DNA of 64,000 bases. It comes from Istiophorus platypterus. Lineage: Eukaryota > Chordata > Actinopteri > Istiophoriformes > Istiophoridae. Location of the stretch: positions 13,581,714-13,645,713 of the forward strand of contig CM029111.1 of NCBI GenBank assembly GCA_016859345.1, given 5' to 3'. The notes beneath the pieces are model-generated. The model saw only the letters and a program-made list of their open reading frames with translations, made no database searches and had not been told where the DNA came from. A program made the translations under genes and the position numbers. This document shows, one piece after another, positions 36,850 through 47,990 of this stretch; the stretch's first letter is position 1, and every line of letters begins with the position of its first letter.

Positions 36850-37260
36850 TGTTTTGAGGATCGTTGCATGAATGACCTGTTGCCATGAAAAAGCCAGCAG
36901 CGCAAAGAGCTCTTCTCCTCTTCATCCTCTTCATCCTCTCCATCCTCGGTTGCGCTGGCTCTCTGCCAGCCCAGCCCTCCGTATCAATAATGAGCGTTTT
37001 AAAGAACAGCTTAGGCAAGTGCAAGCCTACCTAATGTCCTTAAGACAAAAGGAGATATTGCTAGGGACAGGGGGGCTAGAAATCAATTTCCCATTTGCCG
37101 CTTTAATTTCAGCGAGATGGGCGGAGAGATTAGGGCCGAAGGCACCTGTAAGCCCCCTCACTGATGAGCTTTACCTGGGCCTGCTGCACCGGCTGGCCTG
37201 ACCCCCTGGCTAATTAAAGTTCTCAAATTGATCCACAAACAACGTGATACAGATCTGTCC
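36850..37260. promoter_or_regulatory. Candidate conserved non-coding element
   Basis: About 400 bases of complex sequence with little repetition apart from a short (CTCTTCATC) triplet-like run near 36911-36945. It has ATCAATAATGAGCG, TTTTAAAGAACA, AAATCAATTTCC, GGCTAATTAAAG and CAAATTGATCCAC, mixing homeodomain, SOX-type and TCF-like cores. A 109-codon plus-strand frame crosses it without a domain. The texture is that of a deeply conserved developmental enhancer, but no alignment is possible here. Confidence 0.3.
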
Positions 37261-38740
37261 TTTACCACCCTCAGCAACACGTCTCATTGGGGAAACTGCC
37301 CCATAATGGCCTCATAAAACAACAGTTGTGGTTGTTTCCTGACATCTATGCTGCCATCCATTAGATTGCCTTATTTTTGATCCTGGTGAAAGTCACTTCA
37401 GTAGTTAATTGCTTGAATAAGCCAATAGTGGTGCCTGTGTTGTGCAGTATTTGGTTATCTGCGTTCATGTGCATACACATGTCACTTAGAGTGTTTTTCA
37501 ATTTAATTATTTTGGACTGACTGGACTGACCTAAAGCTAGTGCAACTAACAAGGACAGCTCTTTCTATACTGTACTACTGGGGACCTGAGTCTCCAAAAG
37601 CAGTTACAGTTTATGTCTCTACTCCAGTTACTCCTAATCATAATCAGAGACAAATAGAAAAGTACAATTAAGTGTAATTTACCAACAAGGCTGCTGAGAT
37701 ATTAACTACATATTCATGCTGCAGCATATGATGCAAAATCAATAGGGCCTCTGTCAAAGCACCTGAAGACCAGGTTAAAAAATTGTTTTTATATATATCT
37801 CTCTAAGACTTAATATAAGTGAATACATAAGTAAATAAGCAACGGTCTGTTTGTTTTTTTTTTTTTTTAAATCAGCCTTAGTTATAAATTATTTAACACA
37901 AAAATGGAGTTTAAAAACAATCTGCTTTATTAAGATTGTGGAGGTAGAGTTTGATTAGATTTGTGTTTCTGTAGCAACGCAAGCAAATCATCAGATACTG
38001 TCAAAATGTGATTGATGCGAGACGATACGTGACATTGCCTCTTTTGAACACAGCTTGATTTGACACAGTCGAGAGGATCACACATGAATTAAAAATAAGA
38101 AAATCCTATATATTACTTTCAAGGTATTCATCTGTTAATCTAGGACACAATTGCTTATACTATTAAGCTAATTCATTGGGGTTTTTTTAAGGGCCTTTAT
38201 TTGACCCGTACAAATTGCAGGTTCAAGACGTGGTATGATCACACACCACATAAATATCAAGCAGTCCAGACTCCCTAACCCCCCAACCCAATGACACAGG
38301 CATCCAAAATGGTGCTTTTTGTGTTGCACAGTCCTCCTTTTCCACCATACCTGTCTGTGTTCTGGCCAAACAGCCGCTGCACCTCGTTCCGTCTCTCCAC
38401 AGGCTAAGGGCCCCTCCAAGGTAGCTGTGCTGAGGTAGCATTACACCTCATGTCACATTGCTAGATTCCAAAAGTCCTCCACATGTCGGTGGGCTTACAG
38501 TGCTTTATCCTGTGCCTGCTCCTGCATGTCAGGGGAAACTTGTGAATATTACGCAGCTCTGCCCTTGACTTGTTTTAAATGGACCTACAGGAATCAATCA
38601 CAATTTAGATTTAGATGGCAGTATTTTTCTGTATTTTTTTTTTAACCGGTAGACATGGGCAGGAGTAACACCAAAGTTATCATGGACTGAACTTGGTCTA
38701 GTTTCCTAGCCAGTGAAATTACATAATGGCTCGTCTTAGT
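37261..38740. other. AT-rich non-coding sequence
   Basis: Unique sequence with a T-run near 37855-37868 and no exons, transposon ends or longer repeats that I can see. Confidence 0.6.
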
Positions 38741-38945
38741 AGTCATGTGCTGTGCTTAGAGGAGTTATTTTTAGCAACCTGCATGTTGCCCTTCCCTCCC
38801 GTACAATGGTTGTCGGCTCCATTGTGGTGAATTTTTAACAAGGGCCTTTTCCTAAGCCCCTCGGCGGAGTTAATTAAAGTGATAGAGGCTAGAGCTGATG
38901 AGCCATATCACCCTGACCTTGAGGCTCTGCTTTCCCCACCTCCCC
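38741..38945. promoter_or_regulatory. Candidate enhancer with inverted SOX motifs
   Basis: ACAATGG at 38803-38809 and its inverse CCATTGT at 38819-38825 are perfect SOX-type cores separated by nine bases. About 45 bases further on lies GGAGTTAATTAAAGTG, a homeodomain core. Paired inverted SOX sites are known from enhancers bound by SOX dimers, although usual spacings are shorter. The surrounding sequence is complex. Inference from motifs only. Confidence 0.3.
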
Positions 38946-38962
38946 ACAATTATACCTGCATA

Positions 38963-39012
38963 ATCAGGACTCACATGCACACACATGCACACACGCAGGC
39001 ACACACTCATGC
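38963..39012. repeat. Interrupted CA microsatellite
   Basis: Short CACACA runs interrupted by ATG and GCAG, on the plus strand. Confidence 0.8.
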
Positions 39013-39254
39013 ATGTACATCATCCAGACAGCCCAAAGACCCTCAAACCAGAGTCCCAGCCACATTCCCACCAGTCCCTGAGCCAGTGAGTCACCGTGGA
39101 GCAGCAATAACAGTCTTAGCTTGCACTGGGTTGGCTACGCTGTTTTGTGGAGACGATTTTTATTTTCCAGGATGATAATCACAGCAGTGTTCTGTGTTTG
39201 TGCATGGGATTTTTCTGTTCTGTTTGTGTATGAGATTCTCCCTGTCTTGCTTTT
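39013..39254. other. Short non-coding gap
   Basis: Unique sequence between two microsatellites with no credible exon or regulatory word. Confidence 0.55.
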
Positions 39255-39303
39255 CTTCTCTCTCCCTCTCTCTCTCTCTCTCGCTCTCACTCTTTCTCTC
39301 TCA
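39255..39303. repeat. CT microsatellite, interrupted
   Basis: A CT-rich run with CTCGCTCTCAC interruptions. Confidence 0.9.
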
Positions 39304-39809
39304 CCTTTCCCCCCTTTTTTCTGCCTCCCTCTGTGTCTCTGTGTCTCGCTGTCTCCAGTCTGACGGTATGGCCCCTTTGCAAAACAGGAGACGACTTGGT
39401 ATTTGGTGATGTGGTGCATGCAAATGATCTCTCTGTCAAGACTGCTTATTCTAATATGACAGCGTAGTGAGTTATCTGGTCCGTTCTATATTGGCAACCA
39501 GATCTGCAGCTGCCAGCTAGAGGGTAGAGGAGCTCAAATGTTTGTGTGTGTGTGTGTCATCAAGCTAGACAGTCCGAGACAGAGAATAGATGAAGACATG
39601 CAAGAGAGAGAAGGCGGCCAAGACAGGGATCATAGAAGCAAGACATTTGAAGATGGCAATGACTGAGAGAGCGAGTGTCTTCCCAGCCCTGTCCCCTCGT
39701 CTTCTACAAGCCCCCCATCCACCTCCCTCCTCCAGTGTTAGTGCTGTTTAGTAGAGCTGTCTCTTTCAAGAACGCCATCGAGACATGAATAAAGAGAAAA
39801 TGAGGAAAA
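39304..39809. other. Non-coding sequence
   Basis: Pyrimidine-rich sequence just right of the CT repeat, then a short TG run at 39541-39556 and a purine-rich stretch. No exon seen. Confidence 0.55.
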
Positions 39810-40050
39810 AAATGTTTTGGCGAGAATGGGATGTCACAGCAGATAAGCATCACGAGCTGCTCCATATTTATTATGTGCAACAATTCGACTAACCAGAGAA
39901 TTTAGATTAATAACATTGGGCCCCGGGAAGTAATTTCCTTTTTGCGAAAGTGATTTACATGGCGCATCGCTAAGAGAACAGCTCTCGCAGGCCTTTTTGT
40001 TGTGTCAGCTAAAAATAATGACATTTAAAGTACCAACCAAGGTTAATAGG
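39810..40050. promoter_or_regulatory. Candidate conserved non-coding element
   Basis: Complex sequence with CCATATTTATTATG (HOX/CDX- and MEF2-like), TTTAGATTAATAAC, TTTACATGGCGCATCG and GCTAAAAATAATGAC. There is no repeat or frame of note. This is one of the most enhancer-like stretches in the window by motif density. Confidence 0.3.
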
Positions 40051-40599
40051 CTTCCTCTATGGTTATGAACTTTTTGTGCTTGCCCCTCCCCTTGTTCTCC
40101 CCTACGAATCGACCCACTGCTTTTATAGTTTCAACATTTACACTCACAGTAAACCACCTACGTCCTCATTTCCATCACCTCCCTCAAACACCTTTGTACC
40201 CTAAACCCACCCCCCTATGCAGAGGGGATGTTCCTGTCAATTGTCAGGGAGTTACTTTTACCAAACATTTGCAGCTTAGCTTTGCAATGGAAATTGGGAG
40301 GATTTTTGGACCATTACCTGAGATATTGGTGTAATCACTGTGCTATGGTCCAGTTGAGCAAGTAATTACACATTCTCTGGGAATGAAACCTCCAAACTAA
40401 ATGTTTCTACAGTCAGCTGCCAACACAGTTTATTTAAACAATACCTCTGCATGGTAAAACATAACTTTGCTAGAGGTGCGGTGGAGTTATTTGTCATGAG
40501 AATGAGGGAGCTTTTCAGTGCCTTGCCAAGGCCAACCAACACTCTGGCCATTTCTGAGTCGGCATACTCAAAGCAGCCTCAAAGAACTGTATGGAGCAC
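40051..40599. other. Non-coding sequence
   Basis: Short frames without recognisable motifs. A C-rich pyrimidine stretch lies near 40084-40220. Nothing notable. Confidence 0.55.
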
Positions 40600-40900
40600 G
40601 CTGTGCAGGTGACATTATACTATGCTGTGGCTGCTACTCCTACAGTGCAACGCTTTAGACTGTGTTTGCGGGTGGAACGGGCTCATGGGCGGTAAATGCC
40701 GGGGGCTGCTAAACTTCTTCATCTCGGGCGGTAAAGCTGCTGCTCGGGCAAGAGCAGCCCACCTCCACCCACTTCCATATTTTGGATAGATCTATTTTTG
40801 ATGTCGGGTTCCTCCCAATGTCGGGCAGGTGTTTTTAATGAGGTGCGCACGGCATCCCAGGCAGTCTGCAGAAGGGTAGAGTTATTGATAAATCATTAAC
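40600..40900. promoter_or_regulatory. GC-richer block with repeated GGGCGGTAAA and a hairpin
   Basis: GGGCGGTAAA occurs twice, at 40687-40696 and 40726-40735. Just after it, GCTGCTC (40739-40745) and GAGCAGC (40752-40758) form a seven-base stem with a GGGCAA loop. Further GTCGGG words follow at about 40803 and 40819. A repeated 10-mer within 50 bases of unique sequence suggests paired binding sites, perhaps for a GC-box or E2F-like factor. The identity of the factor is not clear. Confidence 0.3.
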
Positions 40901-41633
40901 ATTGGTGGAAGAGGTGTGGAGGAGTTGTAGCTTGTTCCCCTCCGGAGAGCTGTCTTACTGCTGAATATTTCATTGGCACACAGATGTGCTGCTGTCTGTG
41001 TAACCGCTCATGGCTCCTCAGCTCTCTGCCATTACGTAGCGGTGGATAGTAATTCCCACACCTCATCCACTAGACAAATCAAAGACAGGCTTGATAAAGG
41101 AATTTCTGCGCCTCGTCCTAGCATCCACCTCTGCTATGCTCAGAACCCCTCCCACACTTTGCTAAAGTGTATGTAAAGAAAAGCGGCTGCCTACAACACA
41201 TGCCCCTTGGTAGGCAGAAACAGCAAACAAATCTGTGTCATAACATAAAGAGGCGTATTGTGAGTTTTACTCAACCATGGCAATGCAGCACTTCTAATGC
41301 TGCAATTCCATTAGACTTATCTCCAGTGGGAGAGACAGAGGCATGACTGCTGAGTCAGACCAGAAGGGGCCAGGGATTACTTATTCCTCATGTCATCTTT
41401 ACAGAAACGTGTAGTTCATGTACCATCCTCATCCCCCAACTTGCCTCTCACCAGTGCTTACTCTCCTATGATGCCATCCTCCTATGATGCACCCATTTGT
41501 CTCGACTGTATAACACTGCCACCTTCTGTCTGGGAGCCCTGGGGTGCCAGCAGCAATGACCAAAGTGCGGGCAGCTTACAAGAAAGGAGAATGGAAGGAA
41601 AATGAAAGAGGGAGGAGAAGGGTTGATAGAAAA
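40901..41633. other. Non-coding sequence
   Basis: Frames of 60-71 codons without domains. No repeat or regulatory word that I would single out. Confidence 0.55.
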
Positions 41634-41745
41634 TGAGAGAGAGAGGGAGGTACAGAGTGGAAGAGAGTGGAACAGGGGAAATGAAGAGGAATATGGGGTA
41701 AAGAGAGAGAGAGGGAGAGAGAGAGAGAGAGGGACTGAAAGAGAT
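41634..41745. repeat. GA-rich microsatellite region
   Basis: Interrupted GA runs, densest at 41702-41730. Frames across it encode Arg/Glu or Leu/Ser strings and are not genes. Confidence 0.85.
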
Positions 41746-44507
41746 CTCAGAGCTCACCCATTGCTGATCAAAGAGCCGTCTCCCTAATCCTCCAGATTCA
41801 GCAGTCAGCCTGTCTCTGAGCATTTCCAGTTGCCGGCAAAAAGGAAAGGAAAAACACTTGGGGCTAAACTGCCCTGAAGTGGTGCTATTTTTACTTTTTC
41901 AGAGAGGCAAAAAGTGGGACCCCCTGCTGGGGTTGTGCATGAGGACCAGGCAAAATTAGAGGAACAAAGCACAGGAGAGTTAGAGGAGAGAGGTGTTCTT
42001 AAAGAGCCATACATACAGGAGAAACAAAACTGCCTCTGTGAATAGCGATACGTTTTATCTAAACTGAAGCTTGTAAGACAGTGCATACAAGCAATATGTG
42101 ACAGTTTGACAGTGAAATTTGGTCTGGATGTATAAGGTAATGGATGATATATCTGGATGATAAAAATTGTAAAATTTTCCTTTAGAAAAAAATCATATGC
42201 CTTTATTCACGATCGCTAGCCCAAACGATGCTGCTAATGAACAGATTTTTGATTCTGGTACAGTTTACCTGCGCCCCGAGGTTCAGTTTAAGGTCTTGTA
42301 TTTTTCCCGGTGTTCATGTCTCTACTCTGTAATACCTTCTGCAGATAAGGTTTAGTTTCATTGCTCTTCCAACAATACTCAGTTATTTGTACTGATAAAG
42401 CCTGGTGAGTTTTCCCAAAGCTTTTTAAAAAAAAATTTGCTGTCAGCTTCTGCAAAAAGGTAGATTTTAATTGGTGGACCAGCAAAACACACTGTGAGCA
42501 ATAATACTGAGCCTCAGTGGCTGCATTATCTATCAGGCCTCTATCGTCAAATATCAAATAATTTTTTCTTTGGGTTTGGGATACCAAGACTAATACTGAA
42601 TAATGTTAATTGTGAATGCAAAATGAAAAAAATAATAGTAACACCTGTTAGTATAACATAATACAATTCAGCAGCACCACAAACTGCAGCTTCCAAAATA
42701 ACCTAACACCTCAATCAAGACCTCTCTATAAACTGTTGCAACAAAAACTGAATATTATAACCTTCATAAAGGTAGGATTCATTGCCGGACTGTTGTATTA
42801 GACTGCATTAGTTATAGCTAGGTGTACCCAATAAAGGGGCAACTGAGTGTACTTTGCTGTAGTTATAAATCTGTGTAAATCATAAATCCAGTGGGAATCA
42901 ATTTTATATGACCCCTGTAGCCCCAAACATGCTGTTCTGTTAGGAGCCATGTCTATATCACAACAGCTTCCTCCTAAAGCCAATGAATGAGAAGCCTCAA
43001 GGCCTCTGTACCTCTGTACCAGAAAATGGTTAGGCCCATATGCATGAAGCAGAATAACAATGGCAAAGAGTTAATGGGAAAAAAGACAGGAGCAGGATGA
43101 ATGCATTCTCAGATGGAGATGGAAAAAATAGGGACTGGGTGGAAGGAAATAATGAATGAACTGAGGAAAGGTGTGGGGAAAAGAGCAAGGAATGGGCTGA
43201 ACGGGAGGCTGTAAATCAAAGGAGGGAGTCAGAATGGAGGGAGAGAGAGGTGAGGTCAGTCAGATGGAGAAAGAGAGGGAGGAGAGCTGGCCAGCAGCAG
43301 TGGAGGAGGAGGATAAAAATGTGTGGTGAGGTAATGGCAGTGATGAATAGCCCATGGCTGATCAGTCGAAGCCAGGTTGGTGTTTGAAGATTAGATTTTA
43401 ATATAGCGCTTTGACTTCACTCTGCTTGCAAAATAATCACAGGGAAAAAAAGCAAATTGGGAATTATTTCATACAATGCAAACTGATTATGCCAGTTTGC
43501 CCTTGACGGGGAGAACCTGCACAACCTGCCATGTTTAGGTTGCTCAGGCCTATGTTATAGTGGGAGTTGAGTCAATAATTCAAAATAATTTAAAAGCAAG
43601 TTGGCTCAATATTGGAGCCGTGACAGTGTTTCTGAACATTTTCTCACAGCAAATGTGGCCTTTAGCTGATTGCCAAATTGCCAGCATGTGTGACATCAAA
43701 GGCTTGTCTGTCCCAGCATGTTGTTATTTATTGAGCACTGTTTCTGGATTTGAGAGTAAACAGGAATACGTAACCGGTGTGATGCGTTACAACCCCACCA
43801 ATGTTCAAATTGATGAAACATTTTTTAATAAATTGACAGTGACGTGGAGAACAGATTGACAGTCGAAGCCTGAGATGTACTTTTTCGATATTCTAAGCTC
43901 GGTACAGTTCGTGCTCGACCGCTTTGGTTTGATCTTTGTCTAGTGGCTTGATTGCTGGATGAGCCATTAAAGGACCAGCCCCCATGGCTTAAAGCAACTA
44001 ACACAGAGGCCGCTGCATGTGGTAGACGTGACACTAGGCTCTAATTGTAAGAATGAAAGGTTTGTCAATGGATTTCAATTTGAGCCCACTTGGGACCTCT
44101 GTTTCTGACCTATGTGCCTCCGTCTGGTCTTATCTGCTGACATGCCCAAGATGTAAATACACTTGAACTATTGTTTGAGAAGCTTGACAACTGAAGATTC
44201 CTGATATGGCTCTCAGGCACTAGTCTGTGCACCTTTTTGTATGTCTGGTATATGTGTGTGTGAACGATACTGGCCATAAGCAGAGAAGATTCAGTTCCCC
44301 TGTCAACCATCCTGGTGGCCAGTGGGGGGACTAAAATAGTGCTCTGTCTGTTGCCAAGGTTACAACATTGACAACATGACGTGGCCATTCATTCTCAATA
44401 CTGTATCTCCCTGGCCTTCTGTGAGAAAGTGGCTGCTAATCTTAGCCCTCAATCTACCCGCCTGTCAATGTGGAGAGGGAAGCAGGCGAGGTATGGGATG
44501 AAGGGAG
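41746..44507. other. Non-coding sequence with a possible enhancer block
   Basis: Purine-rich sequence spans about 43060-43310. The block at about 43380-43760 is complex, with GATTTTAATATAGCG, AAAATAATCACAG, TTTAATAAATT-like words nearby and a GAGTCAATAATTC, and may be regulatory. No open frame has recognisable motifs. Confidence 0.45.
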
Positions 44508-44690
44508 TTGGGCCGGCTCCATCCCCTCACATTGCGCCCCATTCCAATCATCGACCCCCTCGTCCCGCCCGTCCCGTCAGTCCCGTCCGTCCGTCTGTCG
44601 CCGCCCAACAGCTTTTCTACAGGCGCCACGTGTTACCCTCAGCTTGCAGATAAAAGCCGCTGGTCTGCCGCTCCTGCCAGTGTGTGATGG
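44508..44690 (+). promoter_or_regulatory. Candidate CpG-rich promoter with CCAAT, GC-box, E-box and TATA-like elements
   Basis: I count 16 CpG in about 165 bases, far above neighbouring DNA. On the plus strand, in the usual promoter order, lie CCAAT (44544-44548), the GC-box core CCCGCCC (44564-44570), a run of CCGTC units (about 44560-44600), the E-box CACGTG (44627-44632) and GATAAAAG (44649-44656). A start near 44680 would fit. No convincing coding exon follows: the ATG at 44687 opens a frame of only 24 codons. It may drive a non-coding RNA, or be a chance GC-rich patch created by the CCGTC repeat. Confidence 0.35.
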
Positions 44691-47600
44691 GTAAAAATCA
44701 GGGCTTTTTCTATGCAGAACCATGTGTCACTTTTCGTCTTTGTAGGTACGCGTTGGCTTGAGGAGGAGAGAAGGGTTGAATGGCAAACGGATGGTAGTCA
44801 CAATAAAACTGTAATTGAAAGATATGTTATCGTGACTATTTCAAGCTGAGGAAAGTTGTATCAAAGAGACATTCCTGCTAAAAAAAAAGAGAAGAAAGGG
44901 AATCTCTTTTAATTAAAAAACAGTGCTCAAAGGGGCGACCAAAAGTTGAAACTGGAGGCATGTTTGGCATGAATAAGTTGCCCCTCTCCTTTGTGTGGTG
45001 ACACTGACAAATAGAGCTCCGTGTGTGAAAAGGAGACTTATCTTTGATGGGTAATGAATTCAAAGTCATGGAGATGAACGTGCGCTTTGAGGTTCAGAGG
45101 GCTTTAGCTGAAGTCATATTATCTCACTCCGACAAATGGAAGCAGCGCTGTCACATGGTGCCTTCCCCACGACTTGATTTGTCAAAAGGAGTCTGATGTC
45201 TCTCTAGGCACAGCTGTACTGCTGTTGGTTCTGAGGTATTGTTATTGTGATAACAGTACATTCGTACATGCTGGTCATCCCAGCCCAGTATGGTCAGGTT
45301 GTGTTGTAGCCTGTGCAGCACGCATAGCAGTCCCGAATAGACAGAGAATTGATTTTTGCAGTACACACATTGCTAAAGCAAAGCTACAGTACAGTGGGTG
45401 TGCTGCTCTGATGTTGTTCCAAGTCAACAGTTGCCCTAGCTGAGGACACCTGCAGGCTACTAGTGGCCAACACATGGATATTTAACCAGTTCTTTGTGCT
45501 GAACCTTTGTGCTTTTATGACAGACACAGTTTTCAAAATGTGCACAAACCCATTTCTACTCAATTGCTCCCAGCGGCGGCTCCAAATAGATTTAGCAGTG
45601 ATACTGTGAGAGGGGAGATAGGGAGCAGGAGTGAGAGAGGGGAGAGAGACCTAGAGAACAATGAGAAGGCACGAAGGGAGACTGAAAAAGAGAAGGAAAA
45701 AAAAACAGTCTGAAAATGAGCCAGAATGGTATTTTTGCAGTTCAGTTAAGAAAGGCTTTGAATGTATTTGAATCACAGACTTGATCTGCCACCAGCCTAT
45801 TTTTATTAGCTGCTTGACAGTGCAGCATAGTGTTGGGATTACAACCAGTGCCTGTGTTATTCAGAGTTCCTCACAGCTAAATTTGTATTTGAGCATTCCT
45901 AGCACGCCTCTGCCTCCTCCTAGCGCACACTTTAATGCCTTTCCAGTTTTCCTCTTTGTTTTCAAACGACATAATTTTAGTGTCGTGGGTCACATATTAG
46001 GAAATAAACATGGCAGCAATTAGAAATGCTTATCTTGCTCCCTTTCTTCTCCTCGTTTTTAACAAGTGATTCCTCAGCCTAATATCTTGAGAAAATGCAG
46101 CAGATATTCAAATGAGTTTTTTTTATTATGGGTAATATTAAAGCTAGGCTCTGACATTGTTCAAATTCTTAATTGAAAAGAAATGTATCATATCCTCTTG
46201 AGTGGTGTACATCATATCCCTCCTCCATCCCCTGCGCGCTAGTTTATGTTATCTGTGGCTAATTTATGCCACATTTAATTTGGCCTTGATTGTAAATGTC
46301 CGGATGACATGAGAGTCTTGTCGCTATTGTGCCTGTGCCTGAGTTGTACATGGTCTCGCAGGATTAGATGATTTAGAATTTTAACGGTGGTATTCAAATG
46401 AGCATTTCTCTGTACCCTTGTACCCATCTGCCTATTCTCCCTCTGAGTAGAATCAGAGACAAGGTTTTTTTTTTTAATGTCTAAACCCAGAGTAAAACTT
46501 AAATTTTTCCCAGGAAGGCAGTGATGTCTCTCCTCTGCCATTGTTGACAGAAGTTGCCTAGAGGAATTCCCCTTTAAGCGTCCTTCATTACTGGCAGACA
46601 TGGTGAACACATGCGTTGGATTTGTCATAATTAAAACCAGGGCTTGGCTTGGACTTGGAGAAAGATGCGATAAAGACAACAGTTTATTTAGGATAAACTC
46701 CCCAGCTCCTAGAAGCTTCACAGGGGGAACCTCCACACTCTAAATCCAGTTGCATGAACATATGAAGGGATAATGTGGCTCTATTAAATTTGTTGACTCC
46801 AAAGATCCTCTTTGAAGCTGCAGCGTATTGCATTGTTGGCTCTTCCATCCCTGCTAGCCTTCTCCACGGCTCCTAGGATTGAATCAGACAGGGCCCAGAT
46901 CCTCACCATTGCATGGGATGAACACTATTGAATTGCTGGGCTTGTAGATCCACAATTCTAACTTCTTTAGACTATATTGAATTTACCATCCTGGGCAATC
47001 AATAATACTAAGTTTTGCAGGCAGTATTGAACTTTATCCTCACACATATACCCAGTGGTTGAATTCTCCCCAATTGCTTTGGAATCTGCAGGCTGTCACA
47101 CACAAAAGAACTGTTTCTGAGTTGGCTTTTTAAAACAAGGTTCATGAAGCTATGGGAATAGTACAAACTGAGCCACATAGTAAAACATTGTTCACCTGCC
47201 CAGCTTGCAGTCAGATAAAGTGTGAGTAGAATCGCGGTCTGGTTGAGGGTCATGATCTTTAAGGTCTGTTGCAGTGCAGATATAGAGAAACATGAACAAA
47301 TTATCTTTTGTGTCTGAGTTTTCTTTTTTTTTTTAATGTTAGATTACTCATTTCATTCGGTCATCCGAATGGTTTCCAGTGCCTAATGAGACACTTACCA
47401 GAAGATTACTCAGTCCTCTAAAAGCCTTTCCATGATAGCAGCAGGCTTAGAGGGCAACAGCATAGCTGTGCATTGCTGTGGCATTCAGTGCATTGCGATT
47501 CACTATTGGCCCCCTGGGTAATGAAAGGCCTAATAAATGAATCCATCAGAGTGTCTGTGTGTTGCTTTTTCTGTGTGTATCTGGAATGCAGTCGGGCCCA

Positions 47601-47729
47601 GACGTGCCCAGTCTCCGGGCACACGGAGGAAAGGGATGCCATTGCTGGCAGGCCTGATGAATGGGTGGCACACCGCGCCGTGACAAAGACGAATGTGACA
47701 GCCCCCGTCCCGCAAAAGGGGGGCGTTGT
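44691..47729. other. Non-coding sequence with a possible enhancer block
   Basis: Purine-rich stretches lie near 44880 and 45600-45700. At about 46230-46420 a repeat-free block contains TTTATGTTATCTGTGGCTAA, CATTTAATTTGG and GGATTAGATGATTTAG, with homeodomain and GATA-like cores. A 153-codon minus-strand frame at 46736-46275 has no domain I recognise. Confidence 0.5.
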
Positions 47730-47990
47730 TGAGGGAGTGGGGTGGAGTGGGGTGGGGGGGGTAGGGGGTTGATCACGTGATGCTGACCACCTCCCCATAG
47801 TAGTTACATCCCCTGGATAAGCCCAGGGAGGCTGAAGAACCGGGGTGTGGGGGGGTCATAACATCCTATAAAATCCCAGCCTCCCTCTGGCCTCATGGTC
47901 CTTCCATCAAACTAGACCCCCACCAATGCTGGTTTATTTTGGGGGGGGGGGGGGTTCAGGGTATCCCCTGGAATAAAAACAAAACCAGAC
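47730..47990 (+). promoter_or_regulatory. Candidate core promoter: G-rich tract, palindromic E-box and TATA box
   Basis: A run of G blocks at about 47734-47768 fits a strong G-quadruplex or KLF/SP-type tract. It is followed by TCACGTGA (47773-47780), a perfect palindromic E-box of the USF/MITF/TFE3 type, and by TATAAAA at 47868-47874. A start about 30 bases later, near 47900, would place the E-box roughly 120 bases upstream. A 14-base G run lies at 47941-47954. A CpG-rich block begins directly downstream, which strengthens a promoter reading. No coding exon follows in an obvious way. Confidence 0.4.

Noticed and set aside
44317..44330. CCAGTGGGGGGACT, a partial CTCF-like word
   Set aside because: Only 10 of 14 consensus positions match and the final GGC core is broken.
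46275..46736. 153-codon minus-strand open frame
   Set aside because: No domain, and it overlaps a block that reads better as regulatory DNA.
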